A stretch of 64,000 nucleotides of DNA from Roseiarcus sp050015575. Its GTDB lineage: Bacteria > Pseudomonadota > Alphaproteobacteria > Rhizobiales > Beijerinckiaceae. The position numbers were made by a program, and so were the translations under genes. Below the pieces are notes generated by a model. It worked only from the letters and a program-made list of their open reading frames with translations, was not told the DNA's origin and did no database searches. Positions 1-8,375 of this stretch are shown one piece after another (the stretch's first letter is position 1; every line of letters begins with the position of its first letter). The stretch lies in contig JBEKBD010000001.1 in assembly GCA_050015575.1 (NCBI GenBank), forward strand, positions 1 to 64,000, written 5' to 3'.

Positions 1-744
1 GACCTTCTTCAGCACGCGGACGATATTCTCCAGTTCGCCCATCAGCTCGGCGCGGTTCTGCAGCCGTCCGGCGGTGTCGATCAGCAGCACGTCGGCGCCC
101 GCGGCGCGCGCGCGGCTCAGCGCTTCGAACGCCAGGCCCGCCGCGTCGTCGCCCTGCTTGCGCGCGACGACCGCGGCCCCGGCGCGCGCCGCCCAAATCT
201 CGAGCTGCTCGATCGCGGCGGCGCGGAAGGTGTCGCCCGCCGCCAGCGTCGTCTTCAGCCCCTCGGCGGCGAACTTGGCCGCCAGCTTGCCGATCGTCGT
301 CGTCTTGCCCGAGCCGTTGACGCCGACCACCAGCACGACGAACGGCTTCTTCGCCGCGTCGATCACCAGCGGGCGCGCGGCGGGAAGGAGAATGCGCTCG
401 ATTTCATCGGCGAGAATCGCCTTCACTTGGCCGGGCTCGATCGCCTTGTCGTAGCGTCCGCCGGCGAGCGCGTCGCGGATGCGCGTCGCCGCGCCGAGGC
501 CGAAATCGGCCTGGATGAGAACGTCCTCGAGGTCGTCGAGCGCGGCGGCGTCGAGCTTGCGCTTGGTGAAAATGTCGGCGACGCCGCGCGAGATCGCGGT
601 GGACGAACGCGACAGTCCCGCCGTCAGGCGCGCGAGCCAACTGCGCTTCGGCTCGCTTCGGGCGAGCGCCGGCGCGGCCTCGCCACGCGGCGGCAGGCGC
701 CGCAGCAGGCCGGCGTTCGGCTTGTCCTTGCTCCTTTCGCTCAC
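1..744 (-). CDS. ftsY: Signal recognition particle receptor FtsY (3' end outside window)
   Basis: Receptor GTPase that docks the SRP-ribosome complex at the inner membrane for co-translational insertion. The visible part is the N-terminal region, the four-helix N domain and the G domain up to the DTAGR motif followed by LQNRAELMGELENIVR, which is typical of FtsY. The coding frame runs off the left edge, so the last part of the G domain is missing. No ATG is available in frame; I chose the GTG at 742-744 because an AAGG Shine-Dalgarno lies a few bases upstream and the N-domain (ADIFTKRKLDAAALDDLEDV) follows at a normal distance. The acidic A domain of E. coli FtsY is absent, as is common in alphaproteobacteria. 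Confidence 0.93.
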   Translation of the reverse strand, partial: MSERSKDKPNAGLLRRLPPRGEAAPALARSEPKRSWLARLTAGLSRSSTAISRGVADIFTKRKLDAAALDDLEDVLIQADFGLGAATRIRDALAGGRYDKAIEPGQVKAILADEIERILLPAARPLVIDAAKKPFVVLVVGVNGSGKTTTIGKLAAKFAAEGLKTTLAAGDTFRAAAIEQLEIWAARAGAAVVARKQGDDAAGLAFEALSRARAAGADVLLIDTAGRLQNRAELMGELENIVRVLKKV

Positions 745-798
745 GCGTTCGCACCCTTGCCTTGCCCGCGCCCCGGGTCGCGGGCTAGCTATGACCCC

Positions 799-1521
799 AT
801 GACGCCCGAAGAAACAAGAGCGCGGCTGCTTTATCGCGACGGCCTGATGCTGGTGATCGACAAGCCGGCGGGAATCGCGGTGCATCGCGGCCCCAAGGGA
901 GGCGCCAATCTCGAAGACGATTTCGACGCGTTGCGCTTCGGCCTGCCGCGCAAGCCCGCTCTGGCCCATCGCCTCGATCGCGACACCGCGGGCTGCCTGG
1001 TGCTCGGGCGTCATCACAAGGCGCTGGAGAAACTCGGCCTGTTGTTCAAACAGGGCAAGGTCGTCAAGACCTACTGGGCCATCGTCCTCGGCGGCCCCGA
1101 GGCCGACGAGGGCCTGATCGACCGGCCGCTCGGCCGGCTCGACGCGTCGCGCGGCTGGTGGATGAAGGTCGACGCGGACGGCCTGCCGGCGCAGACGCGT
1201 TGGCGGGTCAAAGGGCGCGGGCGCTGGCGGGGAGCGCCGGTCGCCTGGCTGGAGCTGACGCCGCTGACCGGGCGCACCCATCAACTGCGCGTCCATTGCG
1301 CGGCCGAGGGCTGGCCGATCCTCGGCGATCGCGTCTACGGCGAGCGCGCCAGCGCGGACGTCGCCTTGCAACTGCTGGCGCGCCGGGTCGAAGCGCCGCT
1401 CTATAGGAACAAGCCGGCGGTGGTCGTCGAGGCGCCGGCGCCCGAGCACATGCGCGAGACGCTGGCGGCGTGCGGCTTCGCCGGCGATCCGCCGCGCGAG
1501 CCCGGCGTCGGCGAGGGTTGA
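799..1521 (+). CDS. RluA-family RNA pseudouridine synthase
   Basis: Isomerises uridine to pseudouridine in rRNA or tRNA. The 240-residue protein carries the RluA active-site motif HRLDRDTAG, whose first Asp is the catalytic residue, followed by the family block LTGRTHQLRVH. The N terminus begins directly with the catalytic fold (LVIDKPAGIAVH), so there is no S4 RNA-binding domain; short, S4-less members resemble RluA or the RluC/D catalytic core. The open frame extends upstream into ftsY on the other strand, but the ATG at 799 is the first one matching the family's N terminus. It is divergent from ftsY with about 55 bp between them. The exact target uridine cannot be read from sequence. Confidence 0.9.
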   Translation: MTPEETRARLLYRDGLMLVIDKPAGIAVHRGPKGGANLEDDFDALRFGLPRKPALAHRLDRDTAGCLVLGRHHKALEKLGLLFKQGKVVKTYWAIVLGGPEADEGLIDRPLGRLDASRGWWMKVDADGLPAQTRWRVKGRGRWRGAPVAWLELTPLTGRTHQLRVHCAAEGWPILGDRVYGERASADVALQLLARRVEAPLYRNKPAVVVEAPAPEHMRETLAACGFAGDPPREPGVGEG

Positions 1522-1528
1522 AGCGCCT

Positions 1529-2455
1529 TCACGCCGTCTTGTGCGCGGCGACGGGGGCGAGGGCGCCGCGGACCGCCTTCGCCAGTGTCTTGGCCTGCTT
1601 GTGCGCGGCGGCGGCGGCGAGGGCGCCGCGGATCGCCTCCGCCAGCGCCTTGGACTCCTCGGAGACCGGTCCGGGCGCGAAGATGAGGCCCATGCGGGTC
1701 AGCGGCAGGCTCGGCAGGCCGTCTTCGGCGCCGAGTATGCGCAAGTCGTCGCCGACCATGCCGAGCGGCAGGACCGTCGCGGCGAGCCCGGCGCGCACAA
1801 CCGACCCGATGGCGGTGTAGTTCTTGGAGAAGAACAGGCCGTGGGTCGCCTCCGGGCGATCACGCAGCGCGTCGTCGATGACTTTTCGCCACAGCCAGGT
1901 CGCGCTGCCCAGCGCCAGCGGGATCGGCGCGCCCTCGTGCGGCTTGAAGCGCTTGGCGGCGACCCAGACCAGCGGCTCTTCGCGGATGAGTTCGAAGCCT
2001 TTGAGATCCTCATGGTCCGTCACCAGGGCGATTTCGGTCGCGCCGGCGCGAACCAGCGCGCCGAGCTCCACCGAATTCTCGCAAACGACGGAGACCTGAA
2101 CCAGCGGGTGGCGGCGGTTGAAGACGGTGAGAATGTCGGCGAGGAACGCCTCGGCGTAATCGTCGGGAATGCCCAGCCGCACCGCGCCCCTGAGGCCTTT
2201 GCGCGACAGCGCGGCGATCGCCCCGGCTTCGACCTGCATCATGCGGCGCGCGAATTCGATCAGGCGCTCGCCCTCGCTGGTCAGCCTCGCGGCGCGGCCC
2301 TGCTTGACGAACAGCGCACAGCCGAGCTGCTCCTCGAGGCGGCGGATGTGCATGGAGACCGCCGATTGGGTCTTGTTGACCCGCTCGCCGGCGCGGGTGA
2401 ACGAGCCGGTGTCGACGATGGCGAGAAAGGAGCGCAACTGGTCGGTGTCGAGCAT
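1529..2455 (-). CDS. LysR-family regulator, VtlR/LsrB-like
   Basis: LysR-type transcription factor of 308 residues: N-terminal winged helix (SFTRAGERVNKTQSAVSMHIRRLE) and a periplasmic-binding-like effector domain. The run LGIPDDYAEAFLADIL and the following VSVVCENSVEL resemble the rhizobial VtlR/LsrB group, which controls small RNAs and small DUF1127 proteins; this assignment is from memory of the family. It sits divergent from a DUF1127 gene, the arrangement expected for that group. The C terminus is odd: a 20-residue unit (KALAEAIRGALAAAAAHKQA then KTLAKAVRGALAPVAAHKTA) is duplicated in tandem, from a 60-bp repeat in the DNA. The gene tail lies 7 bp from the convergent pseudouridine synthase. 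Confidence 0.88.
   Translation of the reverse strand: MLDTDQLRSFLAIVDTGSFTRAGERVNKTQSAVSMHIRRLEEQLGCALFVKQGRAARLTSEGERLIEFARRMMQVEAGAIAALSRKGLRGAVRLGIPDDYAEAFLADILTVFNRRHPLVQVSVVCENSVELGALVRAGATEIALVTDHEDLKGFELIREEPLVWVAAKRFKPHEGAPIPLALGSATWLWRKVIDDALRDRPEATHGLFFSKNYTAIGSVVRAGLAATVLPLGMVGDDLRILGAEDGLPSLPLTRMGLIFAPGPVSEESKALAEAIRGALAAAAAHKQAKTLAKAVRGALAPVAAHKTA
1535..1656. repeat. 60-bp tandem duplication inside the lysR 3' end
   Basis: Two adjacent copies with a period of exactly 60 bp (for example GTGCGCGGCG at 1541 and 1601, GGGCGCCGCG at 1561 and 1621). The copies differ at several positions, so this is not a fresh duplication. The period is a multiple of three and adds one 20-residue Ala-rich helix-like unit to the LysR C terminus. 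Confidence 0.85.
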
Positions 2456-2622
2456 GTCGACCGATCCCTTTAATCGATCCTTATTTGTTATGAATTACTG
2501 TATAAACATTCGTTGGACCGATCAATGGCGAATCGGCATCATGCACAAAGTCAAGGCAATGTGACCGTTCGTTGCGCAGCCTCGCGGCGGCGAACGGGAT
2601 GGCTTCCCCGATGGAGACTTGC

Positions 2623-2907
2623 ATGTTCGATGTTTCGCTCGCGTCTCGGCGCCAGGCGGACATCGGCGCCTTCAGCGCCCTCCTCTGGCGCGCGCTCGGC
2701 TGGCCGGCGCGTGTCATCGAAGCCCGGCGCACGCTGGCCCAGCTCGGCCAGATGTCCGACCGGGAACTGAACGATATCGGCCTGTTGCGCTCGGATCTGG
2801 CCGATTGCACCGCCCTGCCGCTCGCCGACGATCCCGGCGAGAAGCTGGCGCGGGCGCGCGCGGCGCGCGCCTGGTACGGCCCTTCGCGCCGCAATCCGGC
2901 GGCCTGA
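2623..2907 (+). CDS. DUF1127 small Arg-rich protein
   Basis: A 94-residue protein carrying the DUF1127 signature: a helix with basic residues followed by LAQLGQMSDRELNDIGLLRSDL (residues about 38-60). Such proteins are abundant in alphaproteobacteria; some act in phosphate, arginine or fucose metabolism and stress responses through RNA interaction, but the role of this one is unknown. The start is the ATG at 2623, preceded by GGAGA; longer versions starting near 2572 lack support. It is divergent from the VtlR/LsrB-like LysR gene, and regulators of that group are known to activate DUF1127 genes, so control by its neighbour is a reasonable inference. The shared 167-bp spacer is AT-rich and contains a GAAT-N12-ATTC dyad at 2492-2511, a possible LysR site. 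Confidence 0.8.
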   Translation: MFDVSLASRRQADIGAFSALLWRALGWPARVIEARRTLAQLGQMSDRELNDIGLLRSDLADCTALPLADDPGEKLARARAARAWYGPSRRNPAA

Positions 2908-3089
2908 CGCGGCGCCGGCGGCGCCTCCGCCCGGCCGTCCCGCCAAAATCCTTTGAAAACGCCGACGCCGGCGGATATCCCCGGCGGGCGAAATTTCCTA
3001 TAGCAACGAGACCTTCGCGCACCCGCGACGCGGGAAGGCCTCGCCCTGCCGGCGCTCGGGCGAACGACAAGAGAGAAACCAACGGCCCG

Positions 3090-3848
3090 ATGCCCGGCGA
3101 CTGGACTTTCTATTGGGCGGCCGCGCCCGCCGTCGTGCTGCTGGGGCTCTCCAAGGGCGGCTTCACCGGCTTGAGCACGTTGGCGATGCCGATTTTGGCG
3201 CTGGCGATGTCGCCGGTCCGAGCGGCGGCGATCGTGCTGCCGATTCTGATCGTGCAGGACTGGGTCAGCGTCTGGGCGTTCCGGCGCGACTTCAACGCGC
3301 GCAATCTGGCGATCCTGATCCCCGGCGCGCTGATCGGGATCGCCGCGGGTTGGCTGCTCGCGGCGCGCGTCGACGAGGCGGCGGTGCGGCTGGCGGTCGG
3401 GCTCATTTCGATCGGGTTCGTCGTCTTCATGCTGGCGCGCGACCGGCTCGTCGGCGACGCGGCCGCGCCGGCGAACGTCGCGCCGGGCGTCTTCTGGGGC
3501 GCGCTCGGCGGCTTCACCAGTTTCGTCAGCCACGCCGGCGGGCCGCCGCTGATGGTCTACGTCATGCCGCAGAGGCTGTCGCCGCGCGTCTTCGCCGGCA
3601 CGCTGACGATGTTCTTCGCCGCGGTCAATTTGCTGAAAGTCCCGCCCTATTTCCTCCTCGGGCAGTTCAGCCGCGCCAACCTGGCCGCCTCGGCGACGCT
3701 GTTCCCGCTGGCGATTCTCTCCACCGTCGCCGGCGTCTGGCTGGTGCGCCGGGTCTCGGCCGATCGCTTCTACGCCGCCGTGCTCATCCTGACCTTTCTG
3801 ATCGGGGTGAAACTGTCCTATGACGGGTTGTCGGCGATGCTGGCCTGA
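3090..3848 (+). CDS. TauE/SafE-family membrane exporter
   Basis: Integral membrane protein of 252 residues with about eight hydrophobic segments and the duplicated TauE/SafE pattern: LLGLSKGGFTGLSTLAMPIL near the N terminus and FTSFVSHAGGPPLMVYVMPQRL in the second half. Members export sulfite, sulfoacetate or related organosulfur anions across the inner membrane, but many have no known substrate. ATG at 3090 is preceded by a purine-rich GAGAGAAACC stretch. It is not next to sulfur genes here (the cys cluster is 57 kb away), so the substrate is open. Confidence 0.85.
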   Translation: MPGDWTFYWAAAPAVVLLGLSKGGFTGLSTLAMPILALAMSPVRAAAIVLPILIVQDWVSVWAFRRDFNARNLAILIPGALIGIAAGWLLAARVDEAAVRLAVGLISIGFVVFMLARDRLVGDAAAPANVAPGVFWGALGGFTSFVSHAGGPPLMVYVMPQRLSPRVFAGTLTMFFAAVNLLKVPPYFLLGQFSRANLAASATLFPLAILSTVAGVWLVRRVSADRFYAAVLILTFLIGVKLSYDGLSAMLA

Positions 3849-3904
3849 CCCAAACGTAACGCCCGAGGCGCTAGGACATGGCGATCAAGCGAGAAGGAGC
3901 CGCC

Positions 3905-4345
3905 ATGGGCGCAGCCGAGCCGACCGCGGTCGGCGCCGAGCCGCCGTTGACCCGCCAGCTTCCCTCGTTCGCCGCGATCGGCCTCTTCGGCTATTTCGTC
4001 GACTCCGGCGTCACCTACCTCTGCGCCAAGCATCTCGGCATGTCGCCGGAGCTCGCCCGGCCGCCGGGATTCATCGTCGCGACGGTCATCAACTTCGCGC
4101 TCAACCGGGCGATCACCTTCCGCCACGCCGACGCGCCGCTGCTACGCGCCTTTCTGCGCTATTGGGCGGTCGCGGGAGCGGGCCTGGCGGTCAACTACGC
4201 CGTCTATTCCGCCTGCGTCCAGGCCTCGCCCTTGGCCGGCGTCGCCGTGACGCCGGGCGTCCTGCCGTTGTTCATCGCCGCCGGCACCGGCGTCGCGATG
4301 GTCGTCACCTTCGTCGGCTTCCGATTCTTCGCCTTTCGTCGCTGA
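3905..4345 (+). CDS. GtrA-like membrane protein
   Basis: Small 146-residue protein with four predicted transmembrane helices. It matches the GtrA family: F-x-AIGLFGYFVDSGVTYL at the start, then FIVATVINFALNRAITFRHAD and a final VVTFVGFRFFAFRR. GtrA-type proteins are thought to flip undecaprenyl- or decaprenyl-linked sugars during surface polysaccharide or arabinan synthesis. I start it at 3905, where AAGGAG lies 5 bases upstream, rather than at the earlier ATG at 3878, which has no ribosome site. No glycosyltransferase partner is adjacent. Confidence 0.85.
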   Translation: MGAAEPTAVGAEPPLTRQLPSFAAIGLFGYFVDSGVTYLCAKHLGMSPELARPPGFIVATVINFALNRAITFRHADAPLLRAFLRYWAVAGAGLAVNYAVYSACVQASPLAGVAVTPGVLPLFIAAGTGVAMVVTFVGFRFFAFRR

Positions 4346-4430
4346 CCGATTCGCTCCCCAGGCGTCGCGGCTCTCGACCGGCGCGGCGGGCGCGCTATGA
4401 TGGGGGCCTTCGCTCGCCCGAGAGGCCGAC

Positions 4431-5348
4431 ATGACCGCCTCGTCCCGCTCCTGGCCGCTCCATTGCCGCGCCGCGCTGGTCGAGGCGATTCTGACCGCGG
4501 CCGACCAATTCCCGCATCCGGGCCAGGACCAAGCGAATCGCATCCACGACGTGCGCAAGACCTTGAAGGGCGCCGCCGGATTGGCGCGCCTGTTCACGCC
4601 CTTGGTCGGCGCGCCCGCCTCCGAGGCTCTCGCCGCTCTGCAAGCGGCCAGGCGCACCGTCGGCCGGGCTCGCGATCTCGACATTCTGCCCGGCGTCCTG
4701 GAGCGGCTGAAGGGACCGCCCCGGGCGCAAGAAATCCTGCTCGCGTTCATCGCCGAGCAGCGGGAGGCGGAGCGCCGCGCGCACCGCGACATCGACGTGG
4801 TCGGCCTCGCCGCGCAACTGCGCGACCTGGCGCGCTCGGTCGAGACGTGGGACGCCGAGACGGCGGCCGTCGAGCCGCTGCTGCTCGGGCTCAGGCGCAC
4901 CTATCGCGCAGCGCGGCGCCTCGGCCATAAGGCGCGGGCGAGCCGCGCCGCGAGCGATCTGCACGCGCTGCGTGTGCGCGTCGTCGATCTCTCCTATCAG
5001 CTCGCGGCGTTCGAGCCGGCGTGGCCGGCGATGTTCCAGGCGATGGAGCGCGAGCTTCATCGGCTGCGGAAAACGCTGGGCGACCACAACGATCTGACGG
5101 TTCTCGCGGAATTCGCGCGCGGCTGCGCCGCATTGCCTCCTGAGGAAGCGGAAGCCCTGCTGGCGCGGATCGCGCGGCGAAGCCGGCCTTTGGAGCGCCG
5201 CGTCGACGAGCGGCAGTCGCGGCTGTTCTCCGAACGGTCCGGCGCGTTCGAGCGTCGAATCGCGGCCTACCTCGAGCGCCCGCAGCAAAAGCCGACCGGG
5301 CCCGCGCGGCCGACCGCGAGGCGCCCGTCGAGCCGGCCTCAGGGGTAG
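4431..5348 (+). CDS. CHAD domain protein
   Basis: A 305-residue helical protein with the CHAD (conserved histidine alpha-helical domain) pattern: RIHDVRKTLKGAAGLARLF near residue 38 and later RRLGHKARASRAASDLHALRVRVVDL and LRKTLGDHNDLTVL. CHAD domains bind polyphosphate through conserved His and basic residues and often occur with CYTH or polyphosphate enzymes; none is adjacent here. Its last 10 bp overlap tail to tail with the LprI-like gene on the minus strand. Cytoplasmic; precise role unknown. Confidence 0.85.
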   Translation: MTASSRSWPLHCRAALVEAILTAADQFPHPGQDQANRIHDVRKTLKGAAGLARLFTPLVGAPASEALAALQAARRTVGRARDLDILPGVLERLKGPPRAQEILLAFIAEQREAERRAHRDIDVVGLAAQLRDLARSVETWDAETAAVEPLLLGLRRTYRAARRLGHKARASRAASDLHALRVRVVDLSYQLAAFEPAWPAMFQAMERELHRLRKTLGDHNDLTVLAEFARGCAALPPEEAEALLARIARRSRPLERRVDERQSRLFSERSGAFERRIAAYLERPQQKPTGPARPTARRPSSRPQG

Positions 5349-5752
5349 CGCGCCTTGATGTCGGCGATGCGCTGGGCGTCGTAGTCGATGATGCAGGCCA
5401 GGCGCGGGTCGCCGCCTTTGGCGCCCATGCCGGCCTCGAACGGCGCGACGTCCTGGCACTCGGCGTCGCGCCAGCCGATCCATTGCGATTGAGCGTCGTT
5501 GAGCGAGCGCTTCCAACGCGCCCTCTGCGACGACAGCACGCCCGGGCGCGCCTCGACGTTCTTGATCGCCGCGTCGATGGTCGCCGCGAGGTCCTGGTCG
5601 GCGCGGTCGGCGTTGGTGCGCAGGCAGTCGGCGAGCTCGCGGGCGCCGATCTTCTTGGCGTCGCAGGCCAATTGCGAGGGTCGAAGCTCGTCCGCGGCGG
5701 CGGCGGTCGCGACCGATGCGGCGAGGGCGGCGGCGAGGAGAAGGATTCGCAT
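5339..5752 (-). CDS. LprI-like (DUF1311) secreted protein
   Basis: Exported protein of 137 residues. The N terminus from the ATG at 5752 is a signal peptide (MRILLLAAALAASVATAAAA) followed by a mature domain with three Cys and the pattern RARWKRSLNDAQSQWIGWRDAEC, close to the LprI lysozyme-inhibitor family (DUF1311). The upstream extension to 5866 in the same frame would bury the signal peptide and is not used. A periplasmic role, possibly inhibition of lysozyme, is inferred from the family only. A second, less typical protein of this kind lies at 53994. Confidence 0.75.
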   Translation of the reverse strand: MRILLLAAALAASVATAAAADELRPSQLACDAKKIGARELADCLRTNADRADQDLAATIDAAIKNVEARPGVLSSQRARWKRSLNDAQSQWIGWRDAECQDVAPFEAGMGAKGGDPRLACIIDYDAQRIADIKARYP

Positions 5753-5827
5753 GATCGAATCATCCCTGGGAGAGATTACCCCATAACGACAAAGCCGGGA
5801 TTCGCCTAGAGCGCGCATGGCGAAAAG

Positions 5828-5856
5828 ACAAGACCGGCCTGTCGCGAAGACAGGCT
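5828..5856 (-). terminator. Putative terminator after cmk
   Basis: A 7-bp perfect stem (GCCTGTC at 5837-5843, GACAGGC at 5849-5855) with a 5-nt loop. On the minus strand, downstream of cmk, the stem is followed by a T-rich but interrupted tail (TCTTGTCTTTTC). Plausible intrinsic terminator. Confidence 0.45.
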
Positions 5857-5944
5857 TCCTCGCCAAGTCTACAGCGGCGGCCGGCGGCTGTGGAGAAAAT
5901 TGTCGTGGCGCGGGGCGTCGGGCAAGCGACGGCGCTTGCGGCCG

Positions 5945-6574
5945 TCAGCTCGGAGGCCGCCGCGATTCGACGATGCGCACGGATTCGGTGAAGGCGGCCT
6001 CGACGCTCATCGCGGTGGTGTCGAGCGGGACCGCGTCGGCCGCGGCGCGCAACGGCGCCTCGGAGCGTTGCGAATCGCGGGCGTCGCGTTTGGCGATGTC
6101 GGCGAGGATGGCGGCGTAATCGGCTCGCTCGCCGCGCTCGGCGAGCTCCCGCGCGCGCCGCCCCGCGCGCGCCTCGGGGCTGGCGGTGAGGAAAATCTTC
6201 ACCTCCGCCTCGGGGCAGACCACCGAGCCGATGTCGCGGCCGTCGAGAACGGCGCCGCCGGGCCGCCGGGCGAAATCGCGCTGCGCCGCCAGCAGCGCCG
6301 CGCGCACTTGCGGCATGGCGGCGACGATCGAGGCGGCCTCGCCCATTTCGCGTCCGCGCAGCCGCGCCTCGTCGAATTCGGTCGAGTTCGCCGCGCGCGC
6401 GGCGGCGACGGCGGCCTCGACGTCGCGCAGGCCGCGGCCGGCGGCAAGAAGGCTCGCCGCGACGGCGCGGTAGAGCAGGCCGGTGTCGAGATGGGGCAGG
6501 CCGTAATGCTCGGCCAGCCGGCGCGCCAGCGTGCCCTTGCCCGACGCCGCGGGCCCGTCGATGGCGATGATCAT
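5945..6574 (-). CDS. cmk: Cytidylate kinase
   Basis: Phosphorylates CMP and dCMP to the diphosphates with ATP, feeding nucleotide and lipid precursors. The 209-residue protein opens with IIAIDGPAASGKGTLARRLA, the Cmk-type P-loop, then HLDTGLLYR, and has the NMP-binding and lid motifs VLDGRDIGSVVCPEAEVKIFLTAS and R-D-x-x-D-S near the end. Start at the ATG 6574, which places the P-loop at the usual position; the longer frame to 6619 is unlikely. In many alphaproteobacteria cmk lies next to aroA and rpsA; neither is present here. Confidence 0.95.
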   Translation of the reverse strand: MIIAIDGPAASGKGTLARRLAEHYGLPHLDTGLLYRAVAASLLAAGRGLRDVEAAVAAARAANSTEFDEARLRGREMGEAASIVAAMPQVRAALLAAQRDFARRPGGAVLDGRDIGSVVCPEAEVKIFLTASPEARAGRRARELAERGERADYAAILADIAKRDARDSQRSEAPLRAAADAVPLDTTAMSVEAAFTESVRIVESRRPPS

Positions 6575-6763
6575 GCTTGCGCCCCAGCCCCTCTGCGTCG
6601 GTCGCCCCGCGGCGCTCATAAGACCCGACGGAGGCGCTGTCGAATCCGCTTCCCGCCCCCCGGCTCGCGTCGCCGCGAACGTCTTGGCGACCGGCGGGCG
6701 GCTGGGATAAAGTGGGCGGACCGGCAGCGACGAATGCGCGCGCCGGGTTCAGGGGGGACGACA

Positions 6764-7978
6764 ATGAATCTGACGGCGGCGCAAAGAAAGACGATCCTCG
6801 CCTCGTTTCTCGGATGGACGCTCGATGCGTTCGACTTCTTCTTACTGACCTTCCTCATCAGGGACATCGCCAAGGAGTTCGCCGTCGGGGTGCCGCAGGT
6901 CGCCTATGCGCTGTTCCTGACCCTGGCGATGCGCTTCGTCGGCGCCTTCATCTTCGGCCAGATCGGCGACAAGTGGGGCCGCAAGCCGGCGCTGATGCTC
7001 GACATCCTCTGCTATTCCGTGATCGGCGCGCTCGCCGCCTTCGCGCCGAGCCTGTGGGTGTTCTTGGCTCTGCGCGCGCTGTTCGGCGTGGCGATGGGCG
7101 GCGAATGGGGCCTCGGCAGTTCGCTGGCGATGGAGTCGATTCCGCCGCAGGCGCGCGGCGTCGTCTCCGGCGTCCTGCAGTGCGGCTATCCCACCGGCTT
7201 CTTGCTCGCCTCGATCGCCTACGGCCTGCTCTACGGGCGCACCTTCGGCGACTACACCGTCGGCTGGCGGGGCATGTTCCTGCTCAGCATATTGCCGGCG
7301 TTTCTCGTGCTGTTCATCCGCACCAGCGTGTCCGAATCGCCCGCCTTCGCCGAGGCGCAGAAGGTCGGCAAAGCGGGCCTGTGGAAGACGGTCGCCGACA
7401 ACTGGGGACTGGCGCTCTACGCGGTCGTGCTGATGATGTGCTTCAATTTGTTCAGCCACGGCACGCAGGACCTCTACCCGACCTTCCTGCAGAAGCAGCA
7501 TAATTTCGATCCGGCCACGGTGAGCTGGATCGCCATCGTCGCCAATCTCGGCGCCATCGCCGGCGGGCTGTTCTTCGGCGTCATCTCGGAGAAGATCGGC
7601 CGCGTCAACGCGATCACCATCGCGGCGGCGATCGCGCTTCCGGCGCTGCCGCTGTGGGCGTATTCGTCGACGCCCGTCATGCTGGCCGTCGGCGCCTTCG
7701 TCATGCAGGTCGGGGTGCAGGGCGCCTGGGGGGTGATCCCCGCGCATCTCAACGAATTGTCGCCCGGCGCGGTGCGCGCGACGCTGCCGGCGTTCGTCTA
7801 TCAGGCCGGCAACTTCCTCGCCTCCTACAACGGCCCGTTCCAGGCCAAGCTCGCCGAGGACCACGGCGGCGATTACGCCTTTGCGCTGGCGCTGACGGCC
7901 GCCGTCGTCGCCGTCGCGCTGATCGTCGTCATCCGCTTCAGCCCGGAGCGGCGCGGCGAGACGCTGAAAGCGCATTGA
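6764..7978 (+). CDS. MFS transporter, carboxylate/sialate:H+ symporter type
   Basis: Twelve-helix major facilitator protein of 404 residues. It has FLGWTLDAFDFFLLTFLI in helix 1, the loop 2-3 signature GQIGDKWGRKPAL, and GVAMGGEWGLGSSLAMESIP, which together place it among the metabolite:H+ and sialate:H+ symporters (NanT, Jen1-like carboxylate permeases). ATG at 6764 follows a GGGGGGACGACA ribosome site. It stands alone between cmk and a gene-free region, so the substrate, likely a small organic acid, is not indicated by context. Confidence 0.85.
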   Translation: MNLTAAQRKTILASFLGWTLDAFDFFLLTFLIRDIAKEFAVGVPQVAYALFLTLAMRFVGAFIFGQIGDKWGRKPALMLDILCYSVIGALAAFAPSLWVFLALRALFGVAMGGEWGLGSSLAMESIPPQARGVVSGVLQCGYPTGFLLASIAYGLLYGRTFGDYTVGWRGMFLLSILPAFLVLFIRTSVSESPAFAEAQKVGKAGLWKTVADNWGLALYAVVLMMCFNLFSHGTQDLYPTFLQKQHNFDPATVSWIAIVANLGAIAGGLFFGVISEKIGRVNAITIAAAIALPALPLWAYSSTPVMLAVGAFVMQVGVQGAWGVIPAHLNELSPGAVRATLPAFVYQAGNFLASYNGPFQAKLAEDHGGDYAFALALTAAVVAVALIVVIRFSPERRGETLKAH

Positions 7979-8375
7979 GGGCGGCCCTTGTCCCGCAAGG
8001 GCCAAGGTATTCACAAATCGTTGTCGGTCGGCAGCCACATCGGCCCGCCGCCGTCAAGCCGCTGCGCGGCTGCTGCGCTACGCTTCGCCCGCTTCGCGGT
8101 GACCGCGCCGGTCCGATGCGGCGAGGCGCCTCCATGATCTTTGTTGAGCGGCCGGCCCGCAGGGCCGGCCGCTCAACAAAGATCATGGAAACCGACGGCC
8201 TGAGCCGCGCGCAGGAGTCAATGTTTGCGAGCGAAGCGAGCAACCCGCGAAGCGGGCGGGACATTGACGCCGAGCACGGATCAGGCACAGCGGACCCGGA
8301 AGGCGTCGAATGGCGAAGTGTGAATCCGGTAGCCCGCAAGACGGACCAAGCGGGCGGCATCGAGCGAAAACCGGT
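7979..8375. other. Gene-free gap with nested inverted repeats
   Basis: About 400 bp between convergent genes without a credible coding frame. It holds a central foldback (8131-8189) and a second, wider pair of inverted arms of 12 bp (CCCGCTTCGCGG at 8088-8099 and its complement at 8245-8256), plus further CGAAGCG-rich segments on both sides. The overall symmetric build resembles a foldback or REP-type mobile repeat rather than a gene relic. Confidence 0.6.
8131..8189. repeat. Perfect 28-bp inverted repeat, 3-nt loop
   Basis: The left arm 8131-8158 begins TCCATGATCTTTGTTGAGCG and is exactly complementary to the right arm 8162-8189; the loop is GCA. There is no T tract on either side, so it is not a standard Rho-independent terminator, though it could stop or protect both convergent transcripts. 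Perfect identity of the arms suggests recent origin or strong selection. Confidence 0.9.

Noticed and set aside
8131..8189. Foldback as an ordinary Rho-independent terminator
   Set aside because: No T tract follows either arm and the 28-bp stem is far longer than usual.
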